DNA of 64,000 nucleotides from Candidatus Bathyarchaeota archaeon (GTDB lineage: Archaea > Thermoproteota > CALKCG01 > B24 > DRYS01): contig JAGTQC010000003.1 in the NCBI GenBank assembly GCA_018396535.1, positions 64,988 through 128,987 on the forward strand, in the 5' to 3' direction. Position 1 is the stretch's first letter; each line of letters begins with the position of its first letter. This document shows positions 9,908 through 20,074 of the stretch, in pieces. The notes beneath the pieces are model-generated. The model ran no database searches and had not been told where the DNA came from. It saw nothing but the letters and a program-made list of their open reading frames with translations. Made by a program: the position numbers and the translations under genes.

Positions 9908-11893
9908 TTAACTTTCTGTTTCATGTTCGAGAGCTCCTATATCAGGTGCTTTTCCATAGTAGTTATCGTTGAAATTCGGTATGTATACTCCTGCATCTAT
10001 GCACGGGCTATTTGAGGATAGTCTAAAATCCATTATATCAGGTGAGATGAAAAGGCTATCTGCAGAGATACCATTCTTTTCTAGGTTTAGTAAAGTTCTT
10101 AGTGTATATAGGGTTGTATATTCTTTTCCCTGTATAATCACGAACTTTGAATGAAGCCCGCTTATGTACATGTTATCATAATCGTAGCTACTCTCATCGT
10201 ATACGGTATCTGCTAATATGTAATTGTCTGATGATAAATGTAGTATATTGTTACGTGTAATTAGACGTGAGAATTTAGCGCTTGTATCTCCTATACCTAT
10301 AGGGGGTTGTCTCCATTCTGGTGAAGGCTGTGTTATCGATGAATAGAAGGTGTTATGGTATAGGTATTTCCATCCGCTGGATGCGTATCCGCTATTCAGT
10401 TTCACACCCATTAAACGGAAGTCTATACAGATGTTTCTGAAGACGTATATAGGTCCGTATGTTATCGGAGCTAGGGATATAGCACATAAGGAGTTTACTA
10501 TGAAGTTATTCCACATCCTAAAATTTATCCCAGATCCTTCCGGTTCTAATCCATCATCTCCTACGTTCGCTATATAGTTATCGTGTATATCTGTATCCCT
10601 TATTATCGTCGTATTATAGAGATCTCCCCATGAGGATGCTGCTATACCGTTGAATAATCCCTCAATCCTGTTAAACCTTACGACATTCCCAGATCCTGCA
10701 TGACTGAGAGATACGCCAGAACCCTCTGCTTCTGTACCTTTAACCATATCCCATGGCCATTTGATTATACCTGTATCCCAGATAACATTATTCTGGATTA
10801 TACAATCTGCTACACGTTGGGAGAGTAGGATACCGGTATTAACGTTATGTATATGGCATCCTTCGATTATACATCCTCTATAACCTCTCCTCACAGCTAC
10901 CCCGCATGATGCATAGGCTACTTCTATATCAGCTATCCTTACATAATTACCGGATATCCGTATCAGATAATCTACGAACGATACATGTAGCTCCACCCTA
11001 GATGGATGAGCACCATCGAGTGTAGCTATGTATAATCGGCCTGTCGAAGAATCGTAGAACCAGCCACCCCTATATCCTACCCTCGCTGCTAGGAGATCTT
11101 CAAGAGATGTATAATGGTAGAGCCTCTCTACTCCTTGAGCGATATAGGTTGGCTCTCTACGAACATCTAAGAAGTATACCCCTTCCCTATATTCTATCCA
11201 CTCCACTCTGCCATCCAGTATACTCCTATCCGAACCATATAGTGTAGCTATCTCGTCAGGGTATCCTTTAATCGTTATATATCTATCTGGGAGACCTGAT
11301 ATAGCTACATCTACAGTTCCATTTACATAATATACTCCCCCCCTCAAGTATAGTGTATCGCCTGGCTGAAGCTCTGATACAGCTCTAGATATAGTTCTCC
11401 AAGGCTGCTCGAAGCTTCCAGGATTCCTATCATCACCATCCGGCGATACGTAGAACACCCTCCCTATGGCACCATATACATCACTAGGTTCAGATCTAGT
11501 TTTGAAGACTGTATGTAATTCAGATCGATCCACACCATCTGGATCTTCGATAGTGATTATAATCTCGTACTCTGTACCAGGATTAAGGTACACTAGGCTT
11601 CCGGCTAGTTGCTTCAATTCTCTTAGAGGTGAAAGAGGATGCCCCTCCCTCCACACCCTATCTACCGTAGATCTAAACCTAACAGAGGCTTTATTATTAA
11701 AATTCTCATCGCCTTGATAAGTAACTATTATCCCGGCAGAGTTTATAGTTGGGTAGACAGCTACATCTAAGATTCTAGTAGCTTTCTCAGATCCTAAGAC
11801 GAAGTAGAAGATAGAGATGGTAGCAGAAGATATTGAAATAGCTATGATTAAAAGAATAGCAATCAGCTTCCTTCTATTCATCAGAATCCCCAT
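9908..11893 (-). CDS. Secreted right-handed parallel beta-helix protein
   Basis: N-terminal hydrophobic signal/anchor; VSPDGDDRNPGSFEQPWRTISRAVSELQPGDTLYLRGGVYY start of a beta-helix; repeated N.I..N turns. Confidence 0.75.
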   Translation of the reverse strand: MGILMNRRKLIAILLIIAISISSATISIFYFVLGSEKATRILDVAVYPTINSAGIIVTYQGDENFNNKASVRFRSTVDRVWREGHPLSPLRELKQLAGSLVYLNPGTEYEIIITIEDPDGVDRSELHTVFKTRSEPSDVYGAIGRVFYVSPDGDDRNPGSFEQPWRTISRAVSELQPGDTLYLRGGVYYVNGTVDVAISGLPDRYITIKGYPDEIATLYGSDRSILDGRVEWIEYREGVYFLDVRREPTYIAQGVERLYHYTSLEDLLAARVGYRGGWFYDSSTGRLYIATLDGAHPSRVELHVSFVDYLIRISGNYVRIADIEVAYASCGVAVRRGYRGCIIEGCHIHNVNTGILLSQRVADCIIQNNVIWDTGIIKWPWDMVKGTEAEGSGVSLSHAGSGNVVRFNRIEGLFNGIAASSWGDLYNTTIIRDTDIHDNYIANVGDDGLEPEGSGINFRMWNNFIVNSLCAISLAPITYGPIYVFRNICIDFRLMGVKLNSGYASSGWKYLYHNTFYSSITQPSPEWRQPPIGIGDTSAKFSRLITRNNILHLSSDNYILADTVYDESSYDYDNMYISGLHSKFVIIQGKEYTTLYTLRTLLNLEKNGISADSLFISPDIMDFRLSSNSPCIDAGVYIPNFNDNYYGKAPDIGALEHETES

Positions 11894-11944
11894 TCTAGAA
11901 AATCTATCTTTATCATAATAAGTTTTAGCCTATCGTTTAAGAAA

Positions 11945-12018
11945 GGCCGCCGCCGGGATTTGAACCCGGCCTCCAGGCTCCACAGGCCTGTGCGCTGCCA
12001 GGCTACGCTACGGCGGCC
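11945..12018 (-). tRNA. tRNA-His (GTG)
   Basis: Cloverleaf on minus strand; anticodon GTG in CAGGCCTGTGGAGCCTG region; encoded G-1 opposite C73, the His identity pair. Confidence 0.95.
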
Positions 12019-12102
12019 GTTATTCATCAGGGTTTAATGTATAATCCCCTCTATATAGGTTTGAATACTTAACTATAAGGGTTTAGGCTCTTCACGATAT
12101 AG

Positions 12103-13719
12103 TTGTGGTTGGTGATAACCGTGGGGTTTAATAGGTGGGATGCTGAATCTTGGATCGACAGAGTTGAGCCTAGCTGGTTTACTCCTAGACTAGGTCGTAG
12201 AGTTTATAGGTTTATAAAGCCTATTAGAGAGTTTAAGTTATGGTCTGGTAGTGGAGAGATATTCTGTTCTCGTATACCGCCAGATGCATCTATAGATTCT
12301 ATCCCATCCTACAATTATTCTACAGCATATCTTCTAACGTCTGGTATACTTTCGTCTATAAGATCCGTTAGTAAGGTTCTAGTAAAACCCAATAATACAG
12401 GCTTTATAGGAGCTTTTATAAGCGATCCCAGGCTTCGTAAGATTATGCGTATCCATGGTATCAGCTTGGATCCAGATCTACAGCCTATAGCCTCTCAACC
12501 CTCTATGATCGCAGGTATAGTAGATGCTCTCATAGATCATGGAGTAGATGTAATCGATATAGGTGAGAATATGCTTTGGCGTGGTGGCACTCCTAGAGCC
12601 TTCTGGGAGACTGGATACCTAAAGATATTCAGGGGTGAAAGGTATCGTGGTAGAGTATTCTTCGTAGATTTCTATGAAGGTGAATCTATAGAGTTAGAGA
12701 CTATAAAGTTGGATAGTGTTGACGGGTATGATCTAGGATTCTATACCGAAGCTAAGCCTCCTAGAGCGTTATTCGATGAAAACTATGATCTAGTAATAAT
12801 AGCATCGTTAGCTAAAACCCATAATTGCTCATACTACTCGCTTATAGCTAAAAATTTTAGTGTAACATGGAATCCTAGAAGGATTAGATGGCGCATACAC
12901 GGTATACCTTTAAGGATATTCAATGATAGAGGTTATATCGAAGATATACTCGGATTAGAAGCTGCGGAAGGTATAGAGTATAGGGTGTATACGATTTCAT
13001 CAAACGATAAACGTTACGTGATAATATCTAATGGCTTACTCTCCTCATCCCCCCTATCAGTATACGAAGTTGGAGGAGAACTGCTAGCTCAAGTCGATCC
13101 GCACCATCTAGAAGGTCTCAGCCTCTCTACATTGATGATAGGTATAGGATACCTGATAGCGAGATTTTCGGTAATATACTCCGCGATCGTTAAAAAACTT
13201 AAAGCTAAAGGTGCTAAGATCGCTGGGTTGATATCGGGTATAGTCGGTCAAGAAGGTGAGGGTCCACTTATATACGGTTACAGGAGGTTCGGAGGGTTTG
13301 CTTTAGCTGGTTTCGATACACCAGCTCTAGAAAGCTTAGCTCTAGATATAATGTTCGGTTATAGCAATCTAAATTTCATAGATCAGATGCGTATATTGAA
13401 TCGTAGATTAGCTAGAAGATATAGGGTAGAGAAAGCCATACCAGATATATCATACCCATGGACTATAGATCTACTAGCTAAACTTACAGGAGAACATCTA
13501 GATCCGAGAGATTTAACAGTTACATTGATAGATTTCGTAGGGAGGGAGATAAGAAACCCGTGGGATATAAGATCTGGAAGACCGTTCAAACCTTCTAAAG
13601 CATTATACATCCCTCAACTAGAGTGGATTAAGCTATTGTACACGGATAGACGTATCTTCAAAAGATCTATGGACTACGTAGATAAGGGTATAGAGATACC
13701 GTTAATACCACCATCATGA
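12103..13719 (+). CDS. DUF362-like protein
   Basis: VLVKPNNTG and YDLVIIASLAKTHNCSYYSLIAKN. Confidence 0.55.
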   Translation: MWLVITVGFNRWDAESWIDRVEPSWFTPRLGRRVYRFIKPIREFKLWSGSGEIFCSRIPPDASIDSIPSYNYSTAYLLTSGILSSIRSVSKVLVKPNNTGFIGAFISDPRLRKIMRIHGISLDPDLQPIASQPSMIAGIVDALIDHGVDVIDIGENMLWRGGTPRAFWETGYLKIFRGERYRGRVFFVDFYEGESIELETIKLDSVDGYDLGFYTEAKPPRALFDENYDLVIIASLAKTHNCSYYSLIAKNFSVTWNPRRIRWRIHGIPLRIFNDRGYIEDILGLEAAEGIEYRVYTISSNDKRYVIISNGLLSSSPLSVYEVGGELLAQVDPHHLEGLSLSTLMIGIGYLIARFSVIYSAIVKKLKAKGAKIAGLISGIVGQEGEGPLIYGYRRFGGFALAGFDTPALESLALDIMFGYSNLNFIDQMRILNRRLARRYRVEKAIPDISYPWTIDLLAKLTGEHLDPRDLTVTLIDFVGREIRNPWDIRSGRPFKPSKALYIPQLEWIKLLYTDRRIFKRSMDYVDKGIEIPLIPPS

Positions 13720-13726
13720 TATACTA

Positions 13727-14941
13727 ATGTTGTATCGTATACTAACCCTGGGGGTGGCTGCTATACCATCAGATACAAGTAGAATATATATCGTTAAACA
13801 AGCTATGGAAGATTACGGTATAGATCTACTAGTATGTAGAAATCCTGAGAACGTACTTTTCCTCTCAGGTTACTGGCCTCTAACAGGCTGGTCGCTGATC
13901 CTAATACCGCTAGATGGCGATCCAGTACTCATCATACCTAGATCTGAGATAGATTATGTCGAGGATTCTTGGGTTAAGAATGTATATACATATGAAGCTG
14001 AAAGATTAGAGTATACATGGAATCCATACAGATTCATAATGGAGATACTCGAAGAAATAGGTTTACCTAGAGGTATTAGAGTTGGATGCGAACTCGGCAT
14101 GGAAACTATAGCTACAGGTACGATCGCAGGGGAGGCGAGCTATGCATGCACACCTACCTTCGACCTATTGAGAAAAGTATTTAAAGCTATACTAGTCGAT
14201 GCTACACCTCTACTTTCTAAGCTTAGGATGGTTAAATCCAATTTAGAAGTGGAGAAGGTTAGGTTAGCTTCAAAAATAGCATCTATAGCTATCGAAAAGC
14301 TAATAGAAGCGGTAAAAGAAGGTTTAAGAGAATCTGAGCTTGCAGCTTTAGCTGAATACATAGTTTATTCTGAAGGTATAGGATTCGAGGGTAGGGTTAA
14401 GAGAGCTAGAGGCTTCGCATTCATTATGTCTGGTATAAATACTTCTAGAGCATGGTATCCATTCAATATATCGACGAATCGTAGAATCTTGAGAGGTGAT
14501 CCAATACTAATAGAGTTTAACGTATGCGTGGATGGATACTGGATAGATATAACTAGAACATGGATTCTAGGTAGGCCTACAGATGAACAAGAAGATATAT
14601 TTAATACTCTAGTAGAAGCTCAGGAATCCGTATACAGATCTGAGAATCCAGGTCTTAGAGCCTGCGATGTAGATGATATAGCTAGAAGTATCGTAAGGGC
14701 TAGGGGTTACGATCGATTCTTCCCACATAGGCTCGGTCATGGTGTTGGATTAAGGCTGCATGAGGAACCTATAATCCATCCATTATCGACTACGCTTATC
14801 GAGAAGAATATGATTCATACTGTAGAACCTGGTATATACACAGATAGATATGGGTTGAGATTAGAAGATGTAGTTTTAATCTTAGAGAAAGGTGTAGAAA
14901 ACCTTTTCCCAAGATATAAATTCTTAAGTCTTAGTGAATAA
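13727..14941 (+). CDS. M24 family metallopeptidase (Xaa-Pro peptidase-like)
   Basis: GLRESELAALAEYI, FPHRLGHGVGLRLHEEP, MIHTVEPGIY. Confidence 0.88.
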   Translation: MLYRILTLGVAAIPSDTSRIYIVKQAMEDYGIDLLVCRNPENVLFLSGYWPLTGWSLILIPLDGDPVLIIPRSEIDYVEDSWVKNVYTYEAERLEYTWNPYRFIMEILEEIGLPRGIRVGCELGMETIATGTIAGEASYACTPTFDLLRKVFKAILVDATPLLSKLRMVKSNLEVEKVRLASKIASIAIEKLIEAVKEGLRESELAALAEYIVYSEGIGFEGRVKRARGFAFIMSGINTSRAWYPFNISTNRRILRGDPILIEFNVCVDGYWIDITRTWILGRPTDEQEDIFNTLVEAQESVYRSENPGLRACDVDDIARSIVRARGYDRFFPHRLGHGVGLRLHEEPIIHPLSTTLIEKNMIHTVEPGIYTDRYGLRLEDVVLILEKGVENLFPRYKFLSLSE

Positions 14942-15189
14942 CAGATAACTTCTCTCCCACATCCCCTCTTCTATCTTATAGTTTTCCTTATCACTTAGAT
15001 CCATGTATATTTAGCTCATTTCGTCTAATCTTGACTTCGATTACTTCTAGATTTTCAAGTAGATGGATATATTAGTATAGCATTAAATGGATATGCTTAT
15101 TTCAACCTATGTATATTTAGCTTTTGCTGATACTATCTTCTGCAAAATATTTAAATATATGCTACCTACATCTATTTTTGTGAGAAGCT

Positions 15190-15552
15190 ATGAGTAGAGG
15201 TGTACGTAGAAAAACTGTCCTTTCAGAAACTGCTGAGGTATTTTATAAGGGAAGATGGGTTAAAGCATCTGAGATAGTACCTGAAAGAGTACCTAAAACT
15301 AAGATAGAGGAAGCAAGAAGTGAGATTGTACGAAGAGTTATAAGCGAGATACAATCTTCAACTGAATCATCACTTACAAGACCAGAACTGATAAAGATAT
15401 GTGAAGAAGTATCTAAAGAGAGAGGATTAAAGAGGAAAGTAAACTATCGATTCCTACTAGAAAGAGGAATCCTAGGTAGACTTAAAGGTACTAGAAGATA
15501 CTTCCTAACAGAGAAAGCTAAGGAACTTTACCCAGAACTCTTCCCAAGCTAA
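15190..15552 (+). CDS. Small basic hypothetical protein, possibly winged-helix
   Basis: ORF with TATA-like AT-rich upstream region (AAATATTTAAATATAT); C-terminal LLERGILGRLKGTRRYFLTEKAKELYPELF. Confidence 0.55.
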   Translation: MSRGVRRKTVLSETAEVFYKGRWVKASEIVPERVPKTKIEEARSEIVRRVISEIQSSTESSLTRPELIKICEEVSKERGLKRKVNYRFLLERGILGRLKGTRRYFLTEKAKELYPELFPS

Positions 15553-15678
15553 ACCATAGCGGAATAATAGCTTAGCATAAAGTATCCTCCTTCAACCTAT
15601 TTTGAACACCATTCTACACCACATATTTATCCCAGCTACAACCTTTAATAGCGAAGTATATCTACTAGATGCTATCGT

Positions 15679-15756
15679 GGGCCGGTAGCTCAGCCTGGTA
15701 TGAGCACCCGGTTCGCACCCGGGAGGTCGCGGGTTCAAATCCCGCCCGGTCCACCA
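15679..15756 (+). tRNA. tRNA-Ala (CGC), CCA encoded
   Basis: GGGCCGG/CCGGTCC acceptor with G3:U70 Ala identity pair, CCCGG-TTCGCAC-CCGGG anticodon arm, GCGGG-TTCAAAT-CCCGC T arm, ACCA end. Confidence 0.95.
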
Positions 15757-16079
15757 TCCTTTAAGTTTAGCTCTCTTAAATATGACATCTTCATCACCAT
15801 GTTTTAGTAGTTGTTGATTTAGCAGGCTAAAATATTGTTATCGTTAAACGACGTTGATATTAGATATCTCAGTATAATAATGTTGCTAGAGGTTAGGGTT
15901 GCTTCCACCGTTTATCTCTGTTCCTTCCATAAGCGTTTCAAAAACTTCTTCAAGATTCATGTAGCGGTAATACCGCCTCACCTATACCGAAATAATTCTC
16001 ATAGTAAAAATGAATCTCATCTCTTCTACCACAGGTCTCAACCGCTTATGGAACACTATCTCAGAGTTTAGGTAGCAGA

Positions 16080-16390
16080 AGAGTAGATCAGTCTTCTCGG
16101 TTATCGTCTTCGATACACTAGAACATAACTGTAGTAAAGATAAGTTGCTAAAGGCTTTGGGCGAAGACTTAGCGAGGATAAGGAACTTTGAGGATGTAAG
16201 GCTTAATATTATTAGGCCTGAGTGCGCTATAGCTAACCACCTGAGCTCCATAGCCGATATGCAGGTAATCGTCAGGGAGATATGTGGTGCTACATTCCCT
16301 GTAGGGGTAAAGCCGAAAACACCGCTACTAAACATCGAGTTACATGAAGATGAGGTGGTATCGGAAATTAGGTTAACGCCAATACTATAG
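16080..16390 (+). pseudogene. Probable remnant of a protein-coding gene (family not identified)
   Basis: Continuous frame ...SRSVFSVIVFDTLEHNCSKDKLLKALGEDLARIRNFEDVRLNIIRPECAIANHLSSIADMQVIVREICGATFPVGVKPKTPLLNIELHEDEVVSEIRLTPIL with TAG just upstream and no plausible start. Confidence 0.35.
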
Positions 16391-16611
16391 CCATTCTTAG
16401 AGATGGTGTTACTCTGTAACTAGGAGCTAAAATACATTCATTAAAAGTTTAATCCCATCTTCTATACGTTTAATAGAGTGAAACTTAAATCTAAACTCTA
16501 ACTTCTATTTCAAATCTAAGTTGGTTGTTAAGATATTACTTATAATTTCAGACATTATAGATATTATTCCAGCAACTTCTTCATATTTTTGAATTATGTT
16601 ATTATAATGTT

Positions 16612-18627
16612 TTAAACCTTCTTCCAAAGTACGATAGCGATCACTACTATAGCTATGAGGAATGCGGCTGCTAGAATCCATGAATTCTCATACCATGCTC
16701 TCTCAGGCTCCATTATCGTGATTGATAACGGGGCTTCCTTCACAACTTCGCTATAGATTGCCTTAACGATCAGGATATGTGTTCCAGTAGGCGCATCTCT
16801 TGATGCTGTTATCGTTAGTATAGCGCTGAATGGCGGGTAATCAGGCTCCCCATAAAACCTATACGAAACCCCTCTTGGAATACCTGAAAGCGAAAGCCTA
16901 ATCTCCCAGCGGGCTTCTCCAGCAGTACGCTCTACCTGAATACTTACGTTCACAGACTTCCCCTTGTACACGGATATGCTACTTGGGATCAAGTTTATAT
17001 GATAATCGAATTTCTCGATGAACTCAGCAACTATATCTATTGAGCCTCCCAGCCAGATAATCGTCGGATTGCTATATCGATCATACGTTACGTCAGCCGT
17101 CGCAACCGCCTTCCACATTTTAAATTCATACTTCGGCTCAGGGATTGCTGTTACATTCAAGTATGTTTCAGCATCAAACCAGTATATCCCCGGAGGCGGG
17201 TTGGTTGTACCTTTACCAGTCTCAGCTCCTATCCCAACCCTATACTGAGTCCTATAGATAGCTTCGATAAAGCCCCCTTCAGGTGGAACCGTTATGTAGC
17301 CCAAAGGTTCGTTTGAAAGTCCTGTTACAGAGTCTAGCCTAAACCTTGTATCCTCAACTATTGATTCAGCTATCTCAGCCCATGCATATACGTGGGTCGA
17401 GCCAACCTCCCAAGTGAAGGTTACAGGTAGCTGATCGGCTCCATAGAACTGGTTATCCACAACTAGGATAGACCTAGCAGGTGAAGGGTTTGTAAGACCG
17501 CTTACTGCAAACGTAACGGTCGCCGTCTGCCGTCCACCGTTGGGGAGGGCTCCGCTTGGAGTGGGCTGCATATATGCTGCTATCGTCATGTTCGAAGTGA
17601 CGACTATGCTTCTCGGGTTTGATGTTGAGTAATCGCTCCAACCGATGAAGATGTAGCTGATATCTGGACTCGGAGAGTAGGGCGAAGTAACTTCAACCGT
17701 ATGGTTTCCTGGAGATACCTTTACACTAACCTTACCCTCCATATCTGTTGTATAATCGATACTGTCGACTCTAACAGTTACGCCATGAATCCCAGTATTA
17801 GCATAGTAAACATAGATTGTTAATGTGAAAGCTTCTGAGGATGTTTGGGTGGTGTACACCGTATAGAGCGTATATAAGACATCTGTGATATAGTTTACAG
17901 CAAGGTTGAGCGATTCAAGAACCCTCCCGACGAAGATAGGATTGCTCCAATCGTAATTCCTATCCATCCAGACGCATGTTAAACCTCTCCCAGATCTATC
18001 GAATGTTGTATCATAAGCTAGTTCAATAGCTGCATCATATGCTGTGATGAATCTAAGCTCCCCGTCAAAGGATAGATATATACTCCACTCCGAATTGTAG
18101 CTTGAAGTTTTCTTACCTACGTAATCTTCGTAGTCGCTGTGGTGTACTTCAGCACCCCACTCTGTACTAGAGCCCATTACATGAGCGAAAACAGCCATAT
18201 CCGCTATGTAATGGGTCATAGCTCCAGCATACTTTGCAGCTGAAGCAAAGTCTCCGAGAAGCATGAATGTCAATGCTTGATTAAACGTTGCGTTAGCCCT
18301 ACGGGCGGCTACATCGTCTATCAGAACTCTATCCATGCTGAAATATATATGGTGGAGGCCTGTATCACCTATACCATCCGGAGCCCGCCCATTATCAGGA
18401 AGCTCTGTTCCATATAGGTAGAGGTTCAGGTTTGTGATTATCCACTGCTTAGCATCGTTTGGAAGCCAGTCTAATGCATGTTCAGCAAGCCAGTCGTGTG
18501 TCCCATATTTCAGAGTGTTCGGGCTGGAGCTATATCCGCCATTACCCCATGCATAACACTCTACGATCAAATAAAACTGCATAAACAGGATTAAAAGCAA
18601 AGCAAGGGTACAGGTTTTTCTCTTCAC
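16612..18627 (-). CDS. Secreted, C-terminally anchored zinc-dependent phospholipase C / S1-P1 nuclease-like protein
   Basis: Signal peptide then AWGNGG, GTHDW, GLHHIYFS, YAGAMTHYIADMAVFAHVMGS, HHSDYEDYV; C-terminal TM WILAAAFLIAIVVIAIVLWKKV. Confidence 0.7.
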   Translation of the reverse strand: MKRKTCTLALLLILFMQFYLIVECYAWGNGGYSSSPNTLKYGTHDWLAEHALDWLPNDAKQWIITNLNLYLYGTELPDNGRAPDGIGDTGLHHIYFSMDRVLIDDVAARRANATFNQALTFMLLGDFASAAKYAGAMTHYIADMAVFAHVMGSSTEWGAEVHHSDYEDYVGKKTSSYNSEWSIYLSFDGELRFITAYDAAIELAYDTTFDRSGRGLTCVWMDRNYDWSNPIFVGRVLESLNLAVNYITDVLYTLYTVYTTQTSSEAFTLTIYVYYANTGIHGVTVRVDSIDYTTDMEGKVSVKVSPGNHTVEVTSPYSPSPDISYIFIGWSDYSTSNPRSIVVTSNMTIAAYMQPTPSGALPNGGRQTATVTFAVSGLTNPSPARSILVVDNQFYGADQLPVTFTWEVGSTHVYAWAEIAESIVEDTRFRLDSVTGLSNEPLGYITVPPEGGFIEAIYRTQYRVGIGAETGKGTTNPPPGIYWFDAETYLNVTAIPEPKYEFKMWKAVATADVTYDRYSNPTIIWLGGSIDIVAEFIEKFDYHINLIPSSISVYKGKSVNVSIQVERTAGEARWEIRLSLSGIPRGVSYRFYGEPDYPPFSAILTITASRDAPTGTHILIVKAIYSEVVKEAPLSITIMEPERAWYENSWILAAAFLIAIVVIAIVLWKKV

Positions 18628-18874
18628 GTTAACCCCCTCCTCTAAAGATATTAGGCTAGTAATCGTTAAATCTTTATTATAACAAGCATTTATCGAGCAC
18701 CGTTACGGTGAAAATCATACAGGCTGAGTCGAAGAAATATGAGGATTGTAAGAACGATGATAAGCTTGGAAAATAGCGTCTACTAGATATATCATTCATC
18801 TAATATTTTATATCCATGTAGGTATGAATATGCTTATATCTCTCATAATACATACGTTACTATTCTGATAATCG

Positions 18875-19849
18875 TTACACTACTCTGTATCCTCCAAAAA
18901 TTTCGATTAGGAATAGTATGTAAAGGGAGAATAGGAGTATACCCTCCCTCCATCCTATCCTCCTATTCGAGAGGAGGTACCATAGTATTAGGCATACCAT
19001 TATCGTGAACGTAGCCATACTCGTATAGGATGCCATGTTAACTACAAACTCCCTCCCTATCAAAGCTACTCCTAATATAAGCGTTATATTCGTAAAGCAG
19101 CTTCCGACTATATTTCCTATAACTAGCTCTAGATAACCCTTTAAAGAGGATTTTAATCCAATCGTAAATTCTGGTAAACTAGTTCCAAAGGCTATTATAG
19201 TAGCACCTATCACTGTGGTAGGAATACCTATATACTCTGCGATGTATGAAGCTGTATCTACTATCAGGTATGCGCTTGTAATAACAGCGGTTAATCCAAG
19301 GATTGTTAGAGCTAAATATCTCTTCAAGTTATTAGATACCCTCTCAGCTCCCCCTACCTCTTCAACCCTCCTTCTCTTCGATATATTGTATATCTCGTAT
19401 ACGAAGATTGATACGAGAATTATACCTACAACTCTACTAGCGTATCCTATGTAGATTAGAACTACAGGAATAAGCGAAGTTATGAAAAGTCCGAAATGCA
19501 GGGTTCTAACCTCTTCTTTGACCGTGATATATAGCTGGGGGCTCCTTAGAGAAGTTATCAGAAATATTAAACCAAGTATGAAACATACATTCACGATATT
19601 TGAACCTAGAACGTTCCCGATAGCTATACCTATATCCCCGACTCCCATAGCGATGAGGATAGATACGCTAAGCTCGGGTAGAGTAGTGATTAACGCTATT
19701 AATGCGTAACCTATAGTAGTTTTTCCTAAACCTGTTATCTCAGAAACTTTAACAGCGTTATCGATAGCTATATCGCAAGCTTTATCGAGAACGTAGAGTG
19801 AGATTAAGAGAATCAATACATTACCAAGTAAGCCTAATTGTTCAAACAT
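18875..19849 (-). CDS. Na+/Ca2+ (CaCA family) exchanger
   Basis: Duplicated alpha repeats ALITTLPELSVSI...GNVLGSNIVNVCFILG and AFGTSLPEFTIGL...GNIVGSCFTNITLILG. Confidence 0.88.
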   Translation of the reverse strand: MFEQLGLLGNVLILLISLYVLDKACDIAIDNAVKVSEITGLGKTTIGYALIALITTLPELSVSILIAMGVGDIGIAIGNVLGSNIVNVCFILGLIFLITSLRSPQLYITVKEEVRTLHFGLFITSLIPVVLIYIGYASRVVGIILVSIFVYEIYNISKRRRVEEVGGAERVSNNLKRYLALTILGLTAVITSAYLIVDTASYIAEYIGIPTTVIGATIIAFGTSLPEFTIGLKSSLKGYLELVIGNIVGSCFTNITLILGVALIGREFVVNMASYTSMATFTIMVCLILWYLLSNRRIGWREGILLFSLYILFLIEIFGGYRVV

Positions 19850-19992
19850 GATGGATTACCCCTCTACCCCTTCCTCTCCACCCATCCCTAGCTCTTCATA
19901 ACGGTTAAGATTAGCAGTAGCGGGGTATGCTATATTCTACTTAATAAATATTTTGTTTAATACGATCCCATATATCGGTGACAGAATATCTA

Positions 19993-20016
19993 CTTGTAAT
20001 TTATCTTGTAATTTAT
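19993..20016. repeat. 12-bp tandem duplication CTTGTAATTTAT x2
   Basis: Direct reading; lies just downstream of the cdvC stop. Confidence 0.8.
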
Positions 20017-20074
20017 TAAGTAAAAATTACGGCTGTATAATATAAAAATAAGAGTAATAATGTAGAAATTACGA

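Noticed and set aside
15003-15122. ATGTATATTTAGCT occurs twice about 106 bp apart upstream of the 15190 ORF
   Set aside because: Only two copies in AT-rich intergenic DNA; could be an operator pair but not distinguishable from chance here.
18700-18790. GATGATA-like string considered as a C/D-box sRNA
   Set aside because: No matching D box or C'/D' pair at appropriate spacing.
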